Source: Myxococcota bacterium (lineage in GTDB: Bacteria > Myxococcota_C > UBA6777). From it: 16,105 nucleotides of DNA. Where the stretch lies: assembly GCA_963169055.1 (NCBI GenBank), contig CAUJFU010000003.1, positions 1 to 16,105 on the forward strand. Reading direction: 5' to 3'. A program made the translations under genes and the position numbers. Under the pieces are notes generated by a model. The model searched no databases. It worked only from the letters and a program-made list of their open reading frames with translations, and was not told the DNA's origin. Position 1 is the stretch's first letter. Every line of letters starts with the position of its first letter. This document shows positions 8,916 through 14,558 of this stretch, one piece after another.

Positions 8916-9314
8916 TTAGGCGGCTGTGCAGGAAGGGTTGCTTGCACAGTTTTGCGTGCAGTTCGAACCTGTGCAAAGCATCTGGCAGTTTGTGCTGGTG
9001 GCGTTGCAGTTTTGTTTGCAGTTTCCGCCCGCACAAGAGATATTGCAGGTTGCGCCGGGAGCGCAGTTTTGGGTGCAATTTCCACCCTCACAAGTGAAAT
9101 TGCAGGTGGAGCCTGACGTGCAGTTTTGAGTGCAATTTCCGCCTGCGCAAGCATATGGACAGGATGAACCCACACAGTTTTGCGTACATCCGCCGCTTGT
9201 GCAGACTGAGTCGACGCCACCCACGCAAGCAGAGGCGATCCAAACGACCAAGCCAAGCCAAAGAGCCATCTTCACAAAGGAAACAAAAGAATGATTTTTT
9301 GTACCAACAGACAT
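8916..9314 (-). CDS. Small Cys-repeat (CTQNC) lipoprotein, function unknown
   Basis: 132 residues. The start at 9314 has GGAGG at 9328..9324 with 9-nt spacing; a longer frame begins 21 codons upstream but has no such site. Residues 16-30 (MALWLGLVVWIASAC) form a lipoprotein-like signal with Cys30 as the probable lipidated residue, although the lipobox is weak. Nearly all of the rest is a cysteine ladder: 20 Cys between 38 and 129, spaced 4 to 7 residues apart and mostly alternating 4 and 5, built from the unit C.GGNCTQNC..G.TCN..C repeated with drift. Asn and Gly are abundant and charged residues rare. Proteins with CTQNC repeats are familiar from myxobacteria, generally as uncharacterised exported proteins; the cysteines would be expected to form disulfides outside the cytoplasm. 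It stands 60 bp before the glycosidase gene, so the two are likely co-expressed. No function is claimed. Confidence 0.8.
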   Translation of the reverse strand: MSVGTKNHSFVSFVKMALWLGLVVWIASACVGGVDSVCTSGGCTQNCVGSSCPYACAGGNCTQNCTSGSTCNFTCEGGNCTQNCAPGATCNISCAGGNCKQNCNATSTNCQMLCTGSNCTQNCASNPSCTAA

Positions 9315-9415
9315 CGGAAAAAACCTCCAAACGTAAAAAGTCGACCAAACCTTTGCGTCGCGTCCACACGAAAACACCTGTTTGATCGTTGTGTGTCAAA
9401 GCGCGGGCGGTGATA

Positions 9416-9445
9416 GTCTTACTCGAAAGGAGAAGCTTGTGTCAA
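9416..9445 (-). promoter_or_regulatory. Candidate sigma-70-type promoter for the Cys-repeat lipoprotein
   Basis: A perfect -35 box TTGACA (9445..9440, minus strand) is followed after 18 nt by TAAGAC (9421..9416), a poor -10 match. The -35 box overlaps the palindrome AAGCTTG/CAAGCTT (9433..9449), which could be an operator or chance. A second TTGACA occurs at 9399..9394 without a recognisable -10. The leader to the ATG would be about 95 nt. Confidence 0.25.
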
Positions 9446-9538
9446 GCTTTATGACGGCTTGATCGCGCCCACCATCCGTTTCTTCGTGATCTTGGTCTCG
9501 TGCCTCGTTTTTCAAAAAAGCTGCGTTTGCGTCCCCTC

Positions 9539-9563
9539 AAGCAAGCCGTATCTTGCTTTTTTT
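9539..9563 (+). terminator. Plus-strand intrinsic terminator with no annotated gene upstream
   Basis: Arms AAGCAAG (9539-9545) and CTTGCTT (9552-9558) with a 6-nt loop run directly into a seven-T tract (9557-9563). This is a good Rho-independent terminator shape on the plus strand. The nearest genes on both sides are on the minus strand, so it would end an unannotated plus-strand transcript, for example a small RNA starting around 9400-9450, or belong to the repeat element just downstream. Confidence 0.5.
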
Positions 9564-9591
9564 GCACTGAAATTTAGGAATTACGCATTTG

Positions 9592-9735
9592 CCAAAAAAA
9601 GCCGTGTTCGCGACACTTCAAGCGAGAGCGTTGCTGTTTTGAAAAACAGTGATTGTTTCGCCAATACGGGGTCAAGGGAGCGGCGCTCCCTTGTGGGGTG
9701 TGGGGTGAAACCCCACCCAAACCAAACCATCCAAC
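9592..9735 (+). repeat. Dispersed intergenic hairpin repeat, copy B
   Basis: From left to right: CC plus seven A, CCGTGTTCGCG, TTCAAGCGAG, TTTTGAAAAACAGTGAT, TTTCGCCAATACGGGG, the first core hairpin (arms CAAGGGAGC 9673-9681 and GCTCCCTTG 9685-9693), the second core hairpin (arms GTGGGGT 9700-9706 and ACCCCAC 9710-9716) and a tail CCATCCAACTGCGTAA that resembles the tail of copy D. The second hairpin has a T-A closing pair where the other copies have C-G. It lies between the aminopeptidase stop (9768) and the Cys-repeat lipoprotein start (9314). A degraded second copy of its left end (TTCAAAAAAGCTGCGTTTGCG, then CTCAAGC) occurs about 80 bp upstream, at 9513..9543. The minus strand of the left edge can form a weak stem before T7 and could help end aminopeptidase transcripts. 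Confidence 0.85.
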
Positions 9736-9767
9736 TGCGTAAGTTCTATGAACAAACCAACGTCCGA

Positions 9768-12389
9768 CTATTTTTGATAGCGAATACCTTCCATTTTTTT
9801 GAGGCGTTGGATCAATTTGCGTTGTTCTTTTCGGATGGCTTCGAGGCTGCTGCCGAGGCTTTGGAGGCGTTGTTTGAGAGCGTCTTGTTGAGTGATGGCC
9901 TCGATGGCGCGTTGTGCATCGCGGGAGCGATTGGCGGTGGGGGCATGTTCGGCAAAGCGGCGGAGGTGGGGGATGGCTCGTGTATCGGCGAGAATTCCGA
10001 GGGCATAGACGGTGGTATTTCGGACAAAAGAATCGGGATCTTGGAGATGTGGCAAAAGCGTGTCGAGATCAGCGGCTTGGGGGGTTTGACGAAAGAACTT
10101 GGCGAGTTTTGCAAAGCCTGTGAGTGCGGTGAGGCGGACAAATCGGGGTTGTCCACGTTGAAGAGAGCGTTGGAGGATGGGAAGCGCACGGGGATCTTCG
10201 AGCGCGATCATTCCTTGGAGGGCGGCGATGCGGATGCTTCCGTTGTCGAGTGTTTGGGCGTAGGCTTCGAGAAGCAGTTTCCATGTTGAGGCGTGGCGGA
10301 GGGCAGCGATGGATGCGGTGGCTGCGGAGCGCACCGAGTATCCGAGATCGTTTCGCAGGAGGTTTGCAAGCAAAGGAAAGGAAGAATCGGCGATCTGTTT
10401 GCAGCGGCCCAAGGCGTGAGCGATAGCAGCGCGTGTTCGGGCTTCTTTGACGTGGAGTGCGGTTTGGAGGACGATGCAATCGGCCTCTTGGCGTAGGTGA
10501 GCGAGGGTGTGGGCGGCCTCGTTGCGTAGGCTCCAATGGAGGTTTTCTTGGAGAAGAGTCTGCTTTAAGGCCGTGCGCACGGTCTCTTGGTTGGGGTGTT
10601 TGCGCAAGGAGCGCGCTGCACGCAGGCGACTGAGAAGGCTTGAGCCGTGTTGAAGCTGGAACAGCGATTCTTGCCAGCTTTTTTGGGCAGTGATCACGGC
10701 GAGCAGGTCGGAGGATGCGTCGAATTCGATGAGCTGCGGGCGTTGATGGGCGGGGAAGGTGATGGTTTCGTTGGATTTGTGCAGCGAGATGGGGAGGATG
10801 CGGCGGGTTTGGGCGGCATCAAAGATCGTCAGCGCTGTTTCAAGGGTGTAAGGCTGCTTGGTTTTTTGTTGGATGGTTGCGATGACGATCTTGTTTTTTG
10901 CATCGTATTTCCAAGAAAAATCAAGGACTGGATGCCCTGCACGATAGATCCATTGGTCAAAAAAAGGTTCCCAATTGTCTCCGCTGATATCTTCAAGAGC
11001 GCGACGAAGATCATCTGTTTCGACCAGTCCGAAGGCATGGCGTTTGACGTAGTGTTGGATGGCTTTCCACCAAAGCGTCTCACCGAGGCGACGGCGGATC
11101 ATGTGCAAGACAGCGGCTCCTTTGGGATAAGAGTGCCCATCGAAAACATCGCTTGGATGGAAGTAGCGCCGTGTGACGATGGGCCGCTGGTAGGGGGAGT
11201 GATGCAGGTAGCGTTCGCGTGAAAACAAGCGCTGGGCGTCAAAGTCATCGCGCCCGAATTTGTGCTCGGTGTAGAGGTGGTTGAAGTAGGTTGCAAAGCT
11301 TTCGTTCAGCCAGATGTGGCTCCAGTCTTTGCAGGTTAAGAGGTCGCCGAACCATTGGTGCGCGAGTTCGTGGGCCACCAGATCATCGCTGCGGCGGTCA
11401 AGGTGAGCGCGCTCGTCGTGAAGTATCCCGTCTGTGAGTGTCGTGGCGCTGATATTCTCCATTCCGCCGGCCATAAAGTCAGGGACCGTCACTTGATCGT
11501 ACTTTGCATAAGGATAACGGAACGCTAGTTTTTCAGAAAAAAACTTCATCATATCGGGTGTATTTTGGAAAGAGAGCGGTGCTTTTTGGATGTCGTTTGG
11601 ATGGACAAAGCTACGGATCGGGATCCCATCCCAAGATTGGGCATACACAGCAAATTTTCCGATAACCACAGACAGAAGGTAGTTCACATGGGTTTGTTCC
11701 ATCAGGTGATGGACGGTGGTCCATTCGCCTTGTGTTGTGCGCGAGATCAGGCGGCCATTGGTGATGACATCAAAGCCCTTGGGAACAGTAAAACGAGTTT
11801 CGGAGGTAAAGCGCATATTTGTTGTATCAAAAGAAGGATACCAAAAGCGATTGTATTGGCTTTCTCCTTGAGAGAAAACAACCATAGGCTTGTTTGGGTA
11901 GTCTTTATCAGCGCGTATGAAATGAAGTCCTGTGCGTGGAGTAGCGTGATAGGTGATTCGTACGAAAAAAGGTTGTTTCGGGCCAACGATTGCGCCTAAT
12001 TGAATGTGTAGTTTGTGATCTTGACCGACCCATCGGACGATCCGTTGATTGACCCAGATCTGTTGAATCTGGAGTTCGGCAGCGTCGAGAGATATCTCGG
12101 AGAGGGGGCGAGCGTTGGCGCTCATGCGCAATTGAGCTTCGCCTTGGATGCGTTGGGTGTGTGGGTGGATGGTGAGATCGAGTCGGAGGTGCTGGATCAG
12201 GTAGGGGAGATCACGTGCATAACGGGGCGGAGTGCCTTTGGGAGCGAACGGAGCGAGGTGTGCGTGTTTGACCTTGTGCTGGGTGTGGTCTGCGTTGGCT
12301 TGGGAAGCAAGGAGCAACGCGGGTAGGAAAAGGGAAAGCCATCGTCGGGGAGGCGTGGGTAGGAAAAGGGAAAGCCATCGTCGGAGCAT
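9768..12389 (-). CDS. M1-family zinc aminopeptidase with C-terminal HEAT-like repeats
   Basis: 873 residues. A signal peptide with an internal duplication (RRWLSLFLP twice, then ALLLASQANA) suggests export. The N-terminal beta domain (about 60-260) leads to the catalytic domain with the exopeptidase motif GGMEN (308-312), the zinc site HELAH (340-344) and the third ligand Glu363 in WLNESFATY, exactly the HEXXH-X18-E spacing of the family. Tyr421 in GHSYPKG is the likely transition-state tyrosine. From about 590 to 830 the sequence turns into alpha-helical HEAT-type repeats (for example DPRALPILQRSL, DPDSFVRNTTVYALGILAD), and the last 40 residues look like a charged coiled coil. It probably removes N-terminal residues from peptides in the periplasm or outside the cell; the HEAT part may bind a partner or substrate. 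All catalytic residues are present. The Shine-Dalgarno (AGAGG, 7 nt from the ATG) is modest. The gene is divergent from the phosphatidyltransferase gene and apparently monocistronic. Confidence 0.92.
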   Translation of the reverse strand: MLRRWLSLFLPTPPRRWLSLFLPALLLASQANADHTQHKVKHAHLAPFAPKGTPPRYARDLPYLIQHLRLDLTIHPHTQRIQGEAQLRMSANARPLSEISLDAAELQIQQIWVNQRIVRWVGQDHKLHIQLGAIVGPKQPFFVRITYHATPRTGLHFIRADKDYPNKPMVVFSQGESQYNRFWYPSFDTTNMRFTSETRFTVPKGFDVITNGRLISRTTQGEWTTVHHLMEQTHVNYLLSVVIGKFAVYAQSWDGIPIRSFVHPNDIQKAPLSFQNTPDMMKFFSEKLAFRYPYAKYDQVTVPDFMAGGMENISATTLTDGILHDERAHLDRRSDDLVAHELAHQWFGDLLTCKDWSHIWLNESFATYFNHLYTEHKFGRDDFDAQRLFSRERYLHHSPYQRPIVTRRYFHPSDVFDGHSYPKGAAVLHMIRRRLGETLWWKAIQHYVKRHAFGLVETDDLRRALEDISGDNWEPFFDQWIYRAGHPVLDFSWKYDAKNKIVIATIQQKTKQPYTLETALTIFDAAQTRRILPISLHKSNETITFPAHQRPQLIEFDASSDLLAVITAQKSWQESLFQLQHGSSLLSRLRAARSLRKHPNQETVRTALKQTLLQENLHWSLRNEAAHTLAHLRQEADCIVLQTALHVKEARTRAAIAHALGRCKQIADSSFPLLANLLRNDLGYSVRSAATASIAALRHASTWKLLLEAYAQTLDNGSIRIAALQGMIALEDPRALPILQRSLQRGQPRFVRLTALTGFAKLAKFFRQTPQAADLDTLLPHLQDPDSFVRNTTVYALGILADTRAIPHLRRFAEHAPTANRSRDAQRAIEAITQQDALKQRLQSLGSSLEAIRKEQRKLIQRLKKMEGIRYQK
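12321..12384 (-). repeat. 36-bp in-frame tandem duplication in the aminopeptidase signal peptide
   Basis: A 28-bp string (12321-12348) recurs exactly at 12357-12384, a period of 36 bp or 12 codons. The product is RRWLSLFLP duplicated, which doubles the basic and hydrophobic parts of the signal peptide. Being in frame and next to the start codon, it may be a recent slippage event. Confidence 0.9.
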
Positions 12390-12575
12390 CGTGGGCCTCT
12401 TGGTTAGGGGAAAAACGGTTTGCGCTTGAGGGAGCGTCGAGGAACTGCGGGCAAAACGGTAGCGGATCTTGTGGCGTGGGGCAAGGCCGTGTGGAGGGGT
12501 TGCGAAAAGAAGCTGGGTTGGAAAAACGAGAGGCGCAAAAAGGTTGAGTGAATTGTGATAGGGTTGGCACTTTTT

Positions 12576-12700
12576 TCAAAAAAACCCGTGTTCGCGGCAG
12601 TTCAAGCGACAGCATCGTTGGTTTGAAAAACGGTGATCTCTTCGCCTATACGGGGTCAAGGGAGCCGCGCTAAGGGTGCGGGGTTTGGGGCAGCGCCTCA
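12576..12700 (+). repeat. Dispersed intergenic hairpin repeat, copy C (first hairpin broken)
   Basis: TC plus seven A, CCCGTGTTCGCGG, TTCAAGCGACAG, TTTGAAAAACGGTGATC, TCTTCGCCTATACGGGG and the left arm CAAGGGAGC match copies A and B closely. The right arm is not GCTCCCTTG but GCTAAGGG (12669-12676), so the first hairpin cannot close. The second hairpin survives as GGGGC/GCCTC (12687-12699) with one G-T wobble. The element lies in the 436-bp gap between two divergent genes and is the only copy not located downstream of a gene. The rest of that gap (12390..12575) contains no gene and presumably the aminopeptidase promoter, which I could not pin down. Confidence 0.8.
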
Positions 12701-12730
12701 TTCAACGGATGGATGTGTGGTTAGAGGGGC

Positions 12731-12760
12731 TTGTTTTCGATGTAGGATTCGGCCTAGTAT
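12731..12760 (+). promoter_or_regulatory. Candidate promoter of the phosphatidyltransferase gene
   Basis: TTGTTT (12731-12736), an 18-nt spacer and TAGTAT (12755-12760) approximate a housekeeping promoter, with a start of transcription expected near 12767, about 60 nt before the coding start. It begins just after repeat copy C. The match is moderate and untested. Confidence 0.3.
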
Positions 12761-12815
12761 CGGGGATGTTTTGAAAAAGAGGCAAATGTTGAATGCCCCT
12801 ATTATCGGGCGACGT

Positions 12816-12820
12816 GGAGG
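12816..12820 (+). promoter_or_regulatory. Shine-Dalgarno supporting a TTG start for the phosphatidyltransferase
   Basis: GGAGG lies 5 nt before TTG 12826-12828. The in-frame ATG at 12793 has only AGAGG at 10 nt, and its 11 extra residues (MPLLSGDVEVV) do not look like the family's N terminus. Confidence 0.55.
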
Positions 12821-12825
12821 TTGTT

Positions 12826-13428
12826 TTGTGGAAAGAGATCTTTCAGATTCCCAACTTGTTGACTCTTTCGCGGATTGTGGTGAGTCCGTTGGTGTTGGTG
12901 GCGTTTGATTCGCTGCCGTTTTTGTTGGTGTTGGGTGTTTTTGCAGCGGTCACGGACTTTTTGGACGGCTTGATCGCACGCTTTTTGAAGCAAGAGTCGG
13001 GGATCGGTGTGGCGCTTGATCCGATCGCCGATAAGCTGTTTGTGTTTTTTTTCTTGGTTGCAGCGTTGTGGCGTGGGATGTTGTGGCCTTGGATGATCGT
13101 GGGGTTGGTGTTGCGCGATGTGTTTGTGCTTGTGGCGATCCCTCTGTTTTTGTTGCTTTTTCGTCGTGATGTCGAGATGCGCCAGATCCAAACGCGATTT
13201 AAAGCCCGACTTTCAGGGAAGATCGTGACTTCCATTCAATTTTTGTGTGTGGTTTCGTTTGTGTTGACGCCTCGCGCATTGTGGATGCAAAACGCCCAAA
13301 CCGTGCAGTGGTGGCATCTTCCGTTTTTGTTGCTGTATCCGACATCGCTGTGGGCGGTGTTGGACTACCTGCTTTTTCAACTTCGTCTTGTGCGAGAAGC
13401 CAAAGCAAGCCATCAAGAGAGCAACTGA
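12826..13428 (+). CDS. CDP-alcohol phosphatidyltransferase (phospholipid synthase)
   Basis: 200 residues from a TTG start, a membrane enzyme with several hydrophobic segments. It carries the complete signature of the family: Asp44, Asp47-Gly48, Ala51-Arg52, Gly61, Asp65 and Asp69 (DFLDGLIAR, then GVALDPIAD), with the exact spacing DG-x2-AR-x8-G-x3-D-x3-D. These residues bind the divalent metal and the CDP group. The N terminus WKEIFQIPNLLTLSRI is characteristic of phosphatidylglycerophosphate synthase-like members, so the likely reaction is transfer of phosphatidyl from CDP-diacylglycerol to glycerol-3-phosphate in the inner membrane. The acceptor alcohol cannot be decided from sequence, and cardiolipin- or inositol-type activity is an alternative. 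The length is usual for the family. It is first of three plus-strand genes and may be co-transcribed with the PH-domain gene 173 bp downstream. Confidence 0.87.
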   Translation: MWKEIFQIPNLLTLSRIVVSPLVLVAFDSLPFLLVLGVFAAVTDFLDGLIARFLKQESGIGVALDPIADKLFVFFFLVAALWRGMLWPWMIVGLVLRDVFVLVAIPLFLLLFRRDVEMRQIQTRFKARLSGKIVTSIQFLCVVSFVLTPRALWMQNAQTVQWWHLPFLLLYPTSLWAVLDYLLFQLRLVREAKASHQESN

Positions 13429-13447
13429 TCGGATAGCTCTCGATATA

Positions 13448-13590
13448 TTGGGCGGTTTGAGCGAGGAGTTCTTGGTATGTTGGGCGGTTTGAGAGAGGAG
13501 TTCTTGGTGTGTTGGGCGAAGAACCCTTGATGTGTTGGGCGGTTTGAGCGAGGGACCCTTGGTATGTTGGGCGGTTTAAGCGAAGAACAA
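13448..13590 (+). repeat. 32-bp tandem repeat between phosphatidyltransferase and PH-domain genes
   Basis: Five units beginning TTGGGC start at 13448, 13480, 13512, 13535 and 13567. Units 1, 2 and 4 are 32 bp long and very similar (TTGGGCGGTTTGAGCGAGG, then TTCTTGG or CCCTTGG, then TATG or TGTG); unit 3 lacks 9 bp; unit 5 diverges halfway into the real Shine-Dalgarno of the next gene. There are no spacers, so it is a tandem repeat and not a CRISPR array. Units 1 and 2 contain GAGGAG 8 nt before an ATG or GTG, giving short open frames. Confidence 0.9.
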
Positions 13591-13601
13591 AGGAGGTTAA
13601 G

Positions 13602-14051
13602 ATGTCAGAAGGAGTTCGTTTTGCGTCGAAGGTGGACACTTGGTTGGCGGTGATTTTGTGCGCTTCATTGGCTTTGTCGTTGGTCAGCGCGGTGTTTGTT
13701 TGGTGGTTTGTTCCGGGGTGGTCGCGATGGACGGGGGTTGGGGGGCTTGGATTTGTGGTGCTGTTGTGCGTGACGGTGCTGTTTCCGTTGTATTATGCGC
13801 TTGAAAGGGATCTCTTGCTTGTGCGCAGCGGGGTATTGCGATATCGCATTCCCTACAAAGAGATCACCAAGGTCGAACCCACCAACAACCCCTTATCGAG
13901 TCCGGCCTTGTCTTTGGAGCGGCTGCATATCCACGTGGAAGGGCGATTTGGCGTGATGATCTCTCCTTTGGAGCGGGAGCGCTTTTTGACGGAACTGTTG
14001 GCGCGATGCCCTCATCTACGCCGCGAAGGGGATCGTCTGGTGCGTCCGTAG
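13602..14051 (+). CDS. Small membrane protein with bacterial PH-like domain (bPH_4/DUF1200 type)
   Basis: 149 residues, starting at ATG after a strong AGGAGG at 5 nt. Two hydrophobic helices (about 14-38 and 46-66) are followed by a cytoplasmic PH-like domain with the conserved run LLLVRSGVLRYRIPYKEITKVEPTNNPLSSPALSLERL, approximately residues 71-108, and a C-terminal stretch ISPLERERFLTELLARCPHL. The motifs (SGxxRxxIPYxEIxxVEPTxxPLSSPALSLxRL) are those of the PF06713 family, which is widespread but has no firm biochemical role. Position next to a phospholipid synthase suggests an envelope role, but that is only context. The stop codon TAG lies in the loop of a perfect 6-bp hairpin (14043-14057). 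Confidence 0.85.
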   Translation: MSEGVRFASKVDTWLAVILCASLALSLVSAVFVWWFVPGWSRWTGVGGLGFVVLLCVTVLFPLYYALERDLLLVRSGVLRYRIPYKEITKVEPTNNPLSSPALSLERLHIHVEGRFGVMISPLERERFLTELLARCPHLRREGDRLVRP

Positions 14052-14057
14052 CGGACG
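14043..14057 (+). other. Hairpin enclosing the PH-domain gene stop codon
   Basis: CGTCCG (14043-14048) and CGGACG (14052-14057) form a 6-bp stem with the stop TAG as its 3-nt loop. No T-run follows, so it is not a typical terminator by itself. A second hairpin follows at 14069-14089 (GTGAACG and CGTTCAC, 7-nt loop), with a pyrimidine-rich tract TTGTTTCTTCTTTTTTTT beginning 11 nt later. Together they could attenuate or terminate transcription. Confidence 0.4.
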
Positions 14058-14558
14058 GCGAAAGATCGGTGAACGAAAGGCGCGTTCACAAAGGAGTGCA
14101 TTGTTTCTTCTTTTTTTTCAATATGTTGTAGGGTGAAGTCGCGGTGGGACTACGGGACAAATCAAGAGGGGAGCTTGGTAAAGTGTGCGAAAACGCAAAT
14201 AGCGGGTGTGACGTGACGCACGGGTGATTCGGCGAGCGTGGCGATCTGTGAAGATCCCGTGAACAGGGAGGGAGGGAACCATCGGGGGTGTTCATCGAGT
14301 GTTCGAGGTCAATTCATCTCCAGCGCAAACGCAATTCGCGAAAAGGGTGTTTCTTGGTGGGTGTCAGGCCGCAGGTGGCTTGAAAAAAAGGCTCGGCTGG
14401 CTTGTTTGGAGAGGCACAAGGGTTGTGTCTCTCTCCTCTCCAAGAGGCGCTTGTGGAAAAGTGTAGGCAAGTCAGATGGATCGGATCTTTCTGAAAGAGA
14501 CGCAAGAAAGATGAGATCCAAGAGCCATAAAGTCGGAAATGAAAAAAGGAGAAGTGCG
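14052..14558 (+). other. 507-bp gap without a gene, probable leader of the MORN lipoprotein
   Basis: No convincing gene is present. The open frame that reaches back to 14238 has an unconvincing, Arg/Ser/Cys-rich composition and no Shine-Dalgarno. The stretch has an AT-rich tract (about 14100-14130, possible promoter), a small hairpin GATCT/AGATC (14243-14256) and a long stem-loop at 14406-14443: outer arms TTGGAGAGG and CCTCTCCAA (9 bp), inner arms CACAA and TTGTG. That stem-loop is about 115 nt before the lipoprotein start and could be a structured leader element. Confidence 0.5.
14546..14551 (+). promoter_or_regulatory. Shine-Dalgarno that sets the MORN lipoprotein start
   Basis: AAGGAG lies 7 nt before ATG 14559-14561, where a lipoprotein signal peptide begins. 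This decides against the 107-codon longer frame. Confidence 0.65.

Noticed and set aside
9459-10289. Open frame on the plus strand with a non-ATG start, giving a 276-residue product
   Set aside because: It translates the terminator and repeat copy B (yielding GSRERRSLVGCGVKPHP) and then runs antisense through the aminopeptidase gene; no Shine-Dalgarno and no protein-family features.
13448-13590. CRISPR array
   Set aside because: Units are contiguous with no unique spacers, one unit is shortened, and no cas gene is present.
13199-13639. Minus-strand open frame over the 32-bp tandem repeat
   Set aside because: The repeated PTYQ-type motif is only the translation of the tandem repeat; the rest is antisense to the phosphatidyltransferase gene.
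14238-14558. 107-codon N-terminal extension of the MORN lipoprotein
   Set aside because: It would bury a clear lipoprotein signal peptide and Shine-Dalgarno in the middle of the protein; the extension is Arg/Ser/Cys-rich with no recognisable features.
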